Assembly (NCBI GenBank): GCA_043802925.1
Contig: JAZDKP010000150.1
Location: 1-24,083 of the forward strand
Source: JAZDKP01 sp043802925
Lineage (GTDB): Bacteria; Fibrobacterota; OXYB2-FULL-49-7; JAEUSG01
Length of the DNA stretch: 24,083 nucleotides
Reading direction: 5' to 3'
Positions 8,375-15,291 of this stretch are shown here, piece after piece; the stretch's first letter is position 1, and every line of letters starts with the position of its first letter. The notes under the pieces were generated by a model. The model was given only the letters and a program-made list of their open reading frames with translations, was not told the DNA's origin and made no database searches. Position numbers and translations under genes: made by a program.

Positions 8375-11300
8375 CTATCGCAGGAGAACCTGCTTCACCC
8401 GCAACATTCGTCCGCTTGTCTCCAGACAGATAAAATAGAGCCCGCTCGCCAACCCCTTGCCGCTAAAGTTAACGGTATGATTCCCGGCTTTCAACACCCC
8501 GGAAACAGGGATCGCCGCACAACGGCCCCGGACGTCAAAAACAGCCACCGTAACCTCCCCCGAAACGGGCAGGGAAAAGCGGATACGGGCCAAAGGATTG
8601 AACGGGTTGGGTGAGACCGCAAGAGCGAAGGGAGGCGAAGAGCGCGCGTTCTTTTCCAAATCCGAAGGAGGCTGAACCCGGACATCAAAGCTTGCGGCAT
8701 GAAAACGAATGATAAGATCATCCAATGTAATGACAAGCGTATCGTTTGTCGTGCGGACAGCCGAAGGTTCCTGAATGGAACTGTCGTCCAAGGGTGTGAT
8801 GAGCGCCGCGAACTGCGCGGCGATGTCGCGGCGCATCATCTGGAACTGCTGAGTGGAGGCATAGTGCACAATATCGTAAGGGTAGCCGTGTTCCGGGTCG
8901 GCGTGGAAGGTGTCGGACTGGGTGAAACGGCCGATATAAACGCTGTCTGGAGCCACGGGCGACAGATCCTGCAGGAAAAATCCGGCCTTCCTGTCTGCGG
9001 TGCGCATGATAAGATCGCGTCCTGCGCGGGTGAGGGAGGCGAGAGTGTCGACATTCAGCCGCCATTCCATTGTTCTGGAGGTATCCGATTCCACCTCGTC
9101 CAGGACGAGGAGCGCCTTCTTGTCCAGGAACAGGAAATGGCGCAGGTAACGCGTTATCCTGAGTTCCGGAAGGTAGGCGCCCGTCAGGTCGGCGACCAGG
9201 TACTCATAACGGTCCGACAGGTCCGTGTGGATGAAAGAGGGTTTGTTCGCAACACCCACATAGGGATTGCCGTTGAACCACATGACCTCGCCGCCCAGCT
9301 GCCCCTTGCCGTTGTCGAAGGTCACGATATTATGGGCCGCGGTGCGCTTCATGTAAGTGTAGCCCTCATCCGTCACCAGGAAATGGTTGAAACCGTTCAG
9401 AATAAAATGGCCCTTATCAGGGTGCTGGTGGCCGCATCCGGCGTCAAAATTGATTTTCGTGTATGCGTCGTAGCCCATGGGCGGGCCGGCCTCGGTGCAG
9501 AAAAAGATCGCGTTGGAGTCCTCCCAGGAGGATCGCGACGCAAATTGCGCCATGTTGTCGAAAAGGCATCGGGTGGGCAACGAATAGACGTCTTGCGTGT
9601 CCACGGCCTCGTCGTACCAAACCAGGTTGCGGTAATCGACATGGGATCCCATCCTGTGGTCCACGCGCTCCTGCGCCACCTTGAAGGAGAGCCATTGCGC
9701 ATGGGGGTTGTCGAATTTCGAGGCCAGGTACTGGAGCATGTATCCCGGCCCGTACCAGTCGTAAAAGGGGCTGTCTCCGAAATTGGTCACATACCAGAAG
9801 CCCGGGATGGAATTGTGCAACCGGTAGTTCCAGGTGTTTCTGAACCAGTCGCTGCCTGAAACACGATCCTCTCCCAGAAAGGATTCCTCGAGCGCGAAAT
9901 ACCGCAGCAGCGCCTCCAGTCCATACCCCCAATACGGGATTTCCTCCACACCCACACCGTCCGGGGAAAGGAGCGGCAAGACCCGGCTAAAATTGGCATA
10001 AGCGTCCCGTACCCACCCCTCGGCGCCCGGCACCGCGTCGTAAAGCGCCACGCCCGCGGTCATAACCGCGCCCATACAGACGTAATTATGGTTTTGAAGC
10101 CATGAACGATTGCCGGGCCATCGCGTATCCAGGGTGTCGGCATGAACAGCCAGTTTCGCCTCAATGGCCGTTCGCTCCGCCGGATCCCACTTATCGTAAA
10201 GCCAGTCGTAGACGATGGCCATGTTGTACAGGATATGGGCGGGCCCAAGGTCACGGTTGTCGGCCCAGTTGGGGTAAGCGATGATTGAATCCATCCAGCG
10301 CCGCACACCGTTCAAGTATTTCACGCTGTCGGTAAAAAGATAGGCCATGGCCATATCGGGCAGAATATTGCCGAGATAGCGGAACTGGGCGTCATTCAAA
10401 TGAAGCACCGAATCCCTGGAAGGGGGAACCTTTCCCGCATTGGAGCTCGCGCTTTTTTTAATTTCCGAGAAAAAATCCGCATAAGGCGCAACGTTTCGAT
10501 CCAGCCTGTCCTTGAGAAAGGCGATCTTTTCCGGGGTCAGGTATATCCTGGGGTGCGAAAGCCCGGTGTTCCAATTTACGCCCCATGAATCCAGAACCGG
10601 CGTAACCAGCGAATCGGTTGTTGAAAACTCGGCGCGCAGGCGGATGGAGGGTAAGCGTCCGGCCAGGGGAAGAAGAGAGACCGGGGAAAGGGTGAAACCG
10701 GTGTTGTTGCCCGGAAGGATGCTGTCCGGCACGGCATGCCAACCGTTCAACGAATCTCCCTGTTCGATAAAGAGCCGGATGGCGGTGTTAGGCGGGGTGA
10801 TCCCGCTCCAGTCCAGGGATACCCACGATGAATAAGAGAGCGGCGCAACAGCCCGGGAAAGGATGGACCCGGAGACGGCATACCGGCTCAAATAGTCCTC
10901 ATACACCTGGTCGGGCGAAAGCACGGCGGATAAAACGCGCGCCTCGGCCAATTGCCCAGCGTACCCGGTTCCGAAAACAAGCTTCTGCCCTGCCGGAAGC
11001 CAGCCCGGCTTGGTAACAGGGCCGCTTGCGAGCAGCCGACCGTTCAGATAAAGCCACGCTTTCAGGGAATCCATGTCCCAGGTCACGGTCATGAAATTCC
11101 ACGCTCCCGAGTCAGGGCTGAAATTAACCACCCAGGCGTAGGATTTTGAAGTGGAATCATAAAAATAAAGCTGGGCTCCCTTGCCGTACAGCCCGTAGCT
11201 CCTCATGACGATATGGTTGCGGGAAGCGTCCCAGGTATCCAGTATGTTTCCATACGCGGCCGAGTCGGAAAACGGGCCGTTGACCCAGAATTCGACGGTA

Positions 11301-11566
11301 CCTTTGCGCTGGGGGAAGGCGACCGGGTATTCGGTACCGTTAACGACCGTGGGCAGGTAAGCCGCCGTGGAATCCCGCGCGGGATAAGGTGCCGGGTTCC
11401 GAGGGAAGGGGGCGCCCAGCGTCACCCGGCCGCTTAAAACATCCCACTCAGTCGTAAGGGAAAGGGAAAAAGAGGCCTGGGTCGAGAAACCGTCTTCAAA
11501 ACGCGCCGATGCCGGAAGGAGTGAAAAGAACAAACCGACAATGATGAAAAGGATTTTATTTTCCAT
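8375..11566 (-). CDS. secreted LamG + heparinase II/III-like protein
   Basis: The 1063-residue product has a signal peptide (1-22). A LamG/concanavalin-like lectin domain covers about 66-228 (GTVEFWVNGPF...WNFMTVTWD...WLYLNGRLLASG). An all-alpha toroid begins at HPRIYLTPEK (338) and contains NHNY (492-495) and EEIPYWGYG (541-549). The C-terminal beta-sandwich of heparinase II/III carries HQHPDKGHF (713-721) and AHNIVTFD (744-751), which include conserved metal-site or structural residues of the family. The end is a sorting module (VSPNPFNPLARIRFSL...GLYFICLE). The family cleaves uronic-acid-containing polysaccharides by beta-elimination. It is GC-rich compared with the convergent beta-helix gene. 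The translation start is supported by the signal peptide; no Shine-Dalgarno sequence is seen, and the promoter lies very close. Confidence 0.85.
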   Translation of the reverse strand: MENKILFIIVGLFFSLLPASARFEDGFSTQASFSLSLTTEWDVLSGRVTLGAPFPRNPAPYPARDSTAAYLPTVVNGTEYPVAFPQRKGTVEFWVNGPFSDSAAYGNILDTWDASRNHIVMRSYGLYGKGAQLYFYDSTSKSYAWVVNFSPDSGAWNFMTVTWDMDSLKAWLYLNGRLLASGPVTKPGWLPAGQKLVFGTGYAGQLAEARVLSAVLSPDQVYEDYLSRYAVSGSILSRAVAPLSYSSWVSLDWSGITPPNTAIRLFIEQGDSLNGWHAVPDSILPGNNTGFTLSPVSLLPLAGRLPSIRLRAEFSTTDSLVTPVLDSWGVNWNTGLSHPRIYLTPEKIAFLKDRLDRNVAPYADFFSEIKKSASSNAGKVPPSRDSVLHLNDAQFRYLGNILPDMAMAYLFTDSVKYLNGVRRWMDSIIAYPNWADNRDLGPAHILYNMAIVYDWLYDKWDPAERTAIEAKLAVHADTLDTRWPGNRSWLQNHNYVCMGAVMTAGVALYDAVPGAEGWVRDAYANFSRVLPLLSPDGVGVEEIPYWGYGLEALLRYFALEESFLGEDRVSGSDWFRNTWNYRLHNSIPGFWYVTNFGDSPFYDWYGPGYMLQYLASKFDNPHAQWLSFKVAQERVDHRMGSHVDYRNLVWYDEAVDTQDVYSLPTRCLFDNMAQFASRSSWEDSNAIFFCTEAGPPMGYDAYTKINFDAGCGHQHPDKGHFILNGFNHFLVTDEGYTYMKRTAAHNIVTFDNGKGQLGGEVMWFNGNPYVGVANKPSFIHTDLSDRYEYLVADLTGAYLPELRITRYLRHFLFLDKKALLVLDEVESDTSRTMEWRLNVDTLASLTRAGRDLIMRTADRKAGFFLQDLSPVAPDSVYIGRFTQSDTFHADPEHGYPYDIVHYASTQQFQMMRRDIAAQFAALITPLDDSSIQEPSAVRTTNDTLVITLDDLIIRFHAASFDVRVQPPSDLEKNARSSPPFALAVSPNPFNPLARIRFSLPVSGEVTVAVFDVRGRCAAIPVSGVLKAGNHTVNFSGKGLASGLYFICLETSGRMLRVKQVLLR

Positions 11567-11578
11567 TGCATGTAATAT

Positions 11579-11607
11579 CTTATACTGCGCCTACAGGTTG
11601 ACAACAA
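11579..11607 (-). promoter_or_regulatory. candidate sigma-70-like promoter of the heparinase-like gene
   Basis: On the minus strand, TTGTTG (11607-11602) and TATAAG (11584-11579) are separated by 17 nt. The predicted start (about 11572) leaves only about 6 nt before the ATG at 11566, so the mRNA would be nearly leaderless, in line with the missing Shine-Dalgarno sequence. Confidence 0.4.
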
Positions 11608-11622
11608 TTATTTTCTATCAAG

Positions 11623-11865
11623 TTAATTCCTGTTATTGGAATCTGGCCTTGGGAAGCGTGCTCTCGAACCCCTTTGAAGGTTGCGTAATATCAGGACTGC
11701 ACCTTTACGGACTTTCTTAATGATACGCGTGACGTCGCCAGTTTTTAAATTCCTTTTTCTTGCAACAGCTCGACTGGCTCTTACCAGTTTTTGAAAAGTT
11801 TCAAATTTGGGTGAGCCGATTGGTTTTAACAGCAGATTGGCTCCATCGGTTACATGTTTTGTCAC
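11623..11865 (-). CDS. small antitoxin-like orphan protein
   Basis: This 80-residue ORF starts at GTG 11865. Residues 14-55 (KPIGSPKFETFQKLVRASRA and RNLKTGDVTRIIKKVRKG) resemble short antitoxins that commonly pair with PIN-domain toxins: a 'F..l...sR..ar..gl...DV...Ik.vR' helix pair. No PIN gene or other toxin is adjacent. The last ~23 residues (after VRKG) are Arg/Asn/Pro-rich and look unrelated to the family, so the normal C-terminus may have been replaced by a rearrangement or frameshift. Its 3' end is 56 bp upstream of the heparinase-like gene on the same strand. The ribosome binding site is weak. Whether it is expressed is uncertain. Confidence 0.4.
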   Translation of the reverse strand: MTKHVTDGANLLLKPIGSPKFETFQKLVRASRAVARKRNLKTGDVTRIIKKVRKGAVLILRNLQRGSRARFPRPDSNNRN

Positions 11866-11974
11866 CGTTCCCGGTTATCTTTATACACAGATGCACCCTT
11901 GCTTGTGTGATGCGTGCCATGCGTGTGTATGAATATGCCGTTGCCCCTGCAGTCTGACCCGCCTGCTGCCCGGC

Positions 11975-12304
11975 ATGATGCGCCGGAAAGCAGGCCGTGT
12001 CCTTTGCTGTAGACAGCGCTCTGTCCCCCGGTTTTACCGTCTGCGTACCCCCGAAACCTCCCTGTTCTTCAAGGTCGTGACAAGCCATTTCGACGGTTTT
12101 GAGCAAGCATACCCCGACCTTTTCCAGGCACGCTACGGATTCTGGCGCCCGGTCATTCAGAGGGCTGTGGACAAGTTCCTGAAATGCGGCGACCTCAGGG
12201 AAGGGTTTGCGCGGGTACGTTGCCCGGACTGCGGGCACGAGCTTTTTGTGGCCTATTCCTGCCGCCAGCGTGCATGCGGTCCCTCCTGCGGCCGGAAGCG
12301 ATGA
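11975..12304 (+). pseudogene. IS91-family transposase, N-terminal zinc-binding part only
   Basis: The 109-codon ORF reads YRLRTPETSLFFKVVTSHFD, then YGFWRPVIQRAVDKFLKCG, then GFARVRCPDCG and SCRQRACGPSC. This is the N-terminal region and zinc-binding domain of IS91/IS801-type Y2 HUH transposases, which are normally about 350-500 residues. It stops right after GRKR at TGA; the HUH and catalytic-tyrosine regions are missing, so it is inactive. C71, C83, C86, C96 and C105 are kept, but the cysteine expected at 102 is Gly (GGT, 12278-12280), while copy A has TGT there. The frame is open a little upstream to 11933. The gene's 3' part forms IS91-derived copy C. Confidence 0.75.
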
Positions 12305-12400
12305 ATTCGCGGACAAGGAAACGTAAGTTTCAGTGAATAAAGCGGGTTGATTGGAAAGCGCTGCTTTACGGGGCGGCGAAAATCCATTTATCTATCAGTT
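12203..12400 (+). mobile_element. IS91-derived miniature element, copy C (3' 198 bp shared with copy A)
   Basis: This is the shared part of the longest copy; the element itself extends left into the transposase N-terminus. It matches copy A base for base except for three substitutions. One of these (C to T in the left hairpin arm, CGCTGC at 12359-12364) turns a C-G pair into a T-G wobble and so keeps the stem with GCGGCG at 12373-12378. The end CTATCAGTT is again 22 nt beyond the hairpin. Flanking bases after 12400 differ from the other copies. Confidence 0.75.
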
Positions 12401-12441
12401 TTTTCTCCAACGACTATAAGGCGGCTTTCAGTTTATCAGTT

Positions 12442-12684
12442 TCACTTCTCCTGAATCAGCTCAGCTTCAACCGTATCAGGCGCAATATCAATATCCTCGG
12501 GCCAAACCAGTGTTCCATAATCAACCCGCACTGATTTAAAGAAAGCAGGATCGCGAAGTTTTTGAAACACACCTTCGTGTAGATAGGGAGTCATATCGAA
12601 AACACCCTGAATGCCATTTTTGAATGCGACGTCTATACGGTAATTGGCTTGCGGCGTCGCTGAAACAATTTTATTGGTTATCAC
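12442..12684 (-). CDS. DUF2442 protein, partner of DUF4160
   Basis: The 80-residue product begins at GTG 12684, only 2 bp after the stop of the DUF4160 gene; a GAGG inside the end of that gene can serve as ribosome binding site. The pattern 'YRIDVAFKNGIQGVFDMTPYL' then 'FQKLRDPAFFKSVRVDYGTLVWPEDIDIAPD' is the DUF2442 signature. DUF2442 and DUF4160 genes are very often adjacent and have been suggested to form toxin-antitoxin-like pairs; which protein would be the toxin is not established. The pair lies next to IS91-derived copy C, as expected of mobile accessory modules. Confidence 0.8.
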   Translation of the reverse strand: MITNKIVSATPQANYRIDVAFKNGIQGVFDMTPYLHEGVFQKLRDPAFFKSVRVDYGTLVWPEDIDIAPDTVEAELIQEK

Positions 12685-12686
12685 GA

Positions 12687-12956
12687 CTACCTCAGAGGCT
12701 CAATTTTAAAGGGTGCCTCACCATGTACTGCAAGTTTCCAGTCAGCAAGGAGTTCTTCTTTGTGGATTTCTATCCAGGCTTGAACCATCAACCGCTTTGC
12801 ATTTGGAAGATCCCCTTCAATCATTTCGCCTGTTTCAATCAGGAATATCCCTTCAAATTCACCGTATTCTGCGTGGAAATGCGGCAGATGGTGTTTTTTA
12901 TCGTCTTTATAGTACAGATACACAACGATTCCGAAAAACATGGAAATTGCCGGCAT
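12687..12956 (-). CDS. DUF4160 protein
   Basis: The 89-residue product carries the DUF4160 signature: PAISMFFGIVVYLYYKD, HHLPHFHAEYGEFEG, and 'LMVQAWIEIHKEELLADWKLA'. The HxPHFHA segment is the most conserved part of the family and looks like a possible metal or nucleotide site, but no activity is known. AAGGAG stands 7 nt before the ATG at 12956, a strong ribosome binding site. It is the first gene of a two-gene operon with the DUF2442 gene. Confidence 0.8.
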   Translation of the reverse strand: MPAISMFFGIVVYLYYKDDKKHHLPHFHAEYGEFEGIFLIETGEMIEGDLPNAKRLMVQAWIEIHKEELLADWKLAVHGEAPFKIEPLR

Positions 12957-13089
12957 GGTATTTCTCCTTGGAAGAAAAATAGACTCCCCAAACTCCTTGA
13001 ATCAAGCAAAACAGCCTGGCGACCCTAGGGATGCCGCAGCAGAAGGGTTTACGGGAACGGCGGGAATTGAAATCCCTATCAATAATTGT

Positions 13090-13242
13090 TCAGCGGAACT
13101 GGCTGGTTGTTTTCAATAATTCACAGGCTTTTTCAATCAGGATCTCCCTTAATCGCAGCGACGACGATTTTCCGGTTGTGCTCTGGTATATCGTATGCCG
13201 CCGCTGCCGGCTCAAACCAATTTTGTCGGCAATGGATTCACT
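13090..13242 (-). pseudogene. AraC-type regulator, C-terminal helix-turn-helix scrap
   Basis: The minus-strand frame between TAA (13245-13243) and TGA (13092-13090) reads SIADKIGLSRQRRHTIYQST, then TGKSSSLRLREILIEKACEL and LKTTSQFR. This follows the second half of an AraC/XylS DNA-binding domain ('A...GlS...l...F...tG.S....lRe.Ri..A..LL..t'). There is no start codon with a ribosome binding site and no N-terminal sensor domain: selB begins 20 bp away. It is therefore a truncated gene, and its remains cover the region where the selB promoter must lie. Confidence 0.5.
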
Positions 13243-13262
13243 TTAATTGTATTTTTATCCCC

Positions 13263-15146
13263 ATGTCCAAACACCTCATCCTCGGTACCGCGGGCCACAT
13301 CGACCACGGCAAAACTAGCCTCGTCAAGTCCCTCACCGGCATCGACACCGACACGCTCGAAGAGGAAAAGCGGCGCGGCATCACCATCAACCTCGGCTAT
13401 GCCCATTACGACCTTGCGGACGGTACGCGTATCGGCGTCATTGATGTGCCGGGCCATAGCCGCTTTATCCGCACCATGCTTGCGGGCGCGGCGGGCATTG
13501 ACTTTGTGCTGCTTGTGGTTGCGGCCGACGACTCCGTGATGCCCCAGACGCGCGAGCACTTTGACATTGTGCGACTGCTCGGGGTTCGGCACGGCATACT
13601 CGTTCTTACCAAAACGGACCTGGCGGCGAAGGACGCAGCGGATATGGCTGAGGCTGAGGTGCGTGAAATGGTGCATGGGAGCTTCCTCCAGAACGCAGCA
13701 CTGGTACGTGTCTCGTCCGTGACAGGGGAGGGGATTCCGGAACTGAAGATAGAAATCGAAAAACTTGTCCGCGCACTTGACGAACGGCAGGGTGAGGCTC
13801 CTTTCCGCCTGCCTGTGGATCGTTCCTTCAGCGTGGCGGGTTTCGGCACCGTGGTCACGGGCACGGTTTTTTCCGGCAGCGTGCGCAAAGGCGACCGCGT
13901 TCTCGTCCTGCCCGGGGAACAAGAGGCTGAAGTGCGGGGCATCGAGGTGCACCATCAGAAGAGCGACATCGCGAAATGGGGCCAACGGGCTGCGCTCAAT
14001 CTTTCGGGGATTGACAAAGGAGATGTTGGCCGCGGGGACACGGTGTGCGCGCCCGGTTTTTTCATTTCCACGCAGATGGTCGATGCCCGGTTTACGCCAA
14101 CGGGCCGTTCTCTGCTCCAGGGTGAGCGCGTCAAATTCCACCTGGGCACCACCGAAGCCGAGGGTCGCGTCTATCGACTGGGAGAATCGGGTCTGGTGCA
14201 GGTGCGTTTGTCCTCGCCCGTGGCGGCTGTGCATAACGACCGTTTCATCCTCCGGGATCCGGCGGCATCGGCTACGTTGGGCGGCGGTGAGGTTGTGGAC
14301 GTGCATCCGCTCAAGCACCGAAGGAAAAAGAACGTGGACGCGGCCGCGCTCCAGGCGCTTGCAGGCGGGAGCGTGCGTGAACGCGTGCTTACCGAACTGG
14401 GCAAAGCCCAGACCGGTGTCACGCCTTCAGTACTGCGCGCAAGGCTGACCGAGGATGAGAAGACGCTCACGGAAACCCTGATCCAGCTGGATAAAAACGA
14501 CAAGGTCGTGCTGCTGGTATCGGGCGGCCATTCGCTTGCGCTTTCATTGGAACGCTGGCAGGCCTTTTTAACGGCTTTGCAGGCACGGGTCTCGGATTTC
14601 CATTCGCAAAACCCGCTCCTGAACACGGGGCTGCCCCAGGCCGAAGTGCGGCAGGCGGCGCTTGTTTTCATGGGAGAGGAGGCGGTGCCCCTGTTGGATG
14701 CGTTCTGGACACGACTTGCGTCTACGGGGGTGTTCCGTGTTGAGGCGGGCGCTCTGCTGGCCCGTGACTTCCGGCCTGCCGGGGATCCCGAAGGCGAGCG
14801 GTTGAAAAAGGAAATCCTCTCGCGTCTGGAAAAAGGGTTTTTTTCCCCGCCCGATAAACCGGACCTGTTCGCCGGGCTTCCGGAAAAGAAGGCGGAACAG
14901 GCCCTGCAGGCGCTCCTGAAGGGACGTGCGGTCCTGCGGCTTGAGGCGTGCCTTTTCCCCCTGTCAACGCTTGAAGCCGGTAAGGAGAATCTCCGGCGCT
15001 ACCTTGCCGCACATCCCCAGGAAGGGACGGTCTCCAACCTCCGCCAGCTTCTGAACACGTCGCGCAAGTACGCGCTCCCGCTCCTTAATTATTACGAGGC
15101 GCAGGGGCTGCTCGTACGCAGGGGCGACCTCAGGGTGCTTGCGTGA
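13263..15146 (+). CDS. selB: selenocysteine-specific elongation factor SelB
   Basis: SelB brings selenocysteinyl-tRNA to UGA codons that are followed by a SECIS hairpin. The 627-residue product (E. coli SelB is about 614) starts at ATG 13263. The frame is open to 13086, but MSKHLILGTAGHIDHGKT is the universal SelB N-terminus. G1 is GHIDHGKT (11-18), G3 is DVPGH (61-65), and G4 is TKTD (116-119) rather than NKxD. Domains 2-3 run to about 360 (VDRSFSVAGFGTVVTGTVFSG). From about 365 to the end lie the winged helices, finishing with FL-type WH4 (NLRQLLNTSRKYALPLLNYY...GLLVRRGDLRVL), which binds SECIS. No Shine-Dalgarno sequence precedes the ATG. The selenocysteine tRNA follows 28 bp later; selA and selD are not in the window. 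Confidence 0.95.
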   Translation: MSKHLILGTAGHIDHGKTSLVKSLTGIDTDTLEEEKRRGITINLGYAHYDLADGTRIGVIDVPGHSRFIRTMLAGAAGIDFVLLVVAADDSVMPQTREHFDIVRLLGVRHGILVLTKTDLAAKDAADMAEAEVREMVHGSFLQNAALVRVSSVTGEGIPELKIEIEKLVRALDERQGEAPFRLPVDRSFSVAGFGTVVTGTVFSGSVRKGDRVLVLPGEQEAEVRGIEVHHQKSDIAKWGQRAALNLSGIDKGDVGRGDTVCAPGFFISTQMVDARFTPTGRSLLQGERVKFHLGTTEAEGRVYRLGESGLVQVRLSSPVAAVHNDRFILRDPAASATLGGGEVVDVHPLKHRRKKNVDAAALQALAGGSVRERVLTELGKAQTGVTPSVLRARLTEDEKTLTETLIQLDKNDKVVLLVSGGHSLALSLERWQAFLTALQARVSDFHSQNPLLNTGLPQAEVRQAALVFMGEEAVPLLDAFWTRLASTGVFRVEAGALLARDFRPAGDPEGERLKKEILSRLEKGFFSPPDKPDLFAGLPEKKAEQALQALLKGRAVLRLEACLFPLSTLEAGKENLRRYLAAHPQEGTVSNLRQLLNTSRKYALPLLNYYEAQGLLVRRGDLRVLA

Positions 15147-15168
15147 TTTTTCCCCCAATTAGTATACT
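15139..15168 (+). promoter_or_regulatory. candidate promoter of the selenocysteine tRNA
   Basis: TTGCGT (15139-15144) and TATACT (15163-15168) are 18 nt apart; the -35 box overlaps the selB stop codon. The usual start point, 7 nt after the -10 box, falls on 15175, exactly G1 of the tRNA. Confidence 0.45.
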
Positions 15169-15174
15169 TTAAAC

Positions 15175-15267
15175 GGAAGAGATGGGGACTGGTGTCTCCA
15201 GCGGTCTTCAAAACCGCATGCGGCCGGATAATACCGGCCGTGGTGGGTTCGATTCCTGCCTCTTCCG
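15175..15267 (+). tRNA. selC: selenocysteine tRNA, anticodon UCA
   Basis: A full cloverleaf can be drawn. The acceptor is GGAAGAG/CTCTTCC (15175-15181 / 15260-15266) with G15267 as discriminator. The six-pair D stem is GGGGAC/GTCTCC with loop TGGT. The anticodon stem is GCGGT/ACCGC with loop CTTCAAA and anticodon TCA at 15208-15210. The long variable arm is CGGCCGG-ATAATA-CCGGCCG (15221-15240), and the T arm is GTGGG-TTCGATT-CCTGC. UCA anticodon, six-pair D stem and long variable arm identify tRNA-Sec, a substrate of SerRS, SelA and SelB. CCA is not encoded. In this reading acceptor plus T stem is 7+5 pairs rather than the bacterial 8+5; C15174-G15267 would supply an eighth pair. The position directly after selB supports the call. 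Confidence 0.95.
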
Positions 15268-15291
15268 TTTGTTTGATCCGTTGAAAGAACG

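Noticed and set aside
8380..8393. Hairpin GCAGG-AGAA-CCTGC near the convergent gene ends as a bidirectional terminator
   Set aside because: The stem is only 5 bp, lies inside the coding end of the heparinase-like gene, and has no T-run on either side.
8699..9859. 386-codon plus-strand ORF
   Set aside because: It lies entirely antisense to the heparinase-like gene, has no recognisable domain and no ribosome site; it is a high-GC shadow.
11640..11690. T-loop-like GGTTCGAG (minus strand) as a tRNA remnant
   Set aside because: No acceptor or anticodon arm can be drawn around it.
13086..13262. Longer SelB N-terminus from the first possible start at 13086
   Set aside because: The added 59 residues match nothing in SelB, and they lie opposite the AraC scrap; the conserved N-terminus begins at 13263.
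13212..14318. 368-codon minus-strand ORF
   Set aside because: Antisense shadow of selB with His/Arg-rich composition and no family features.
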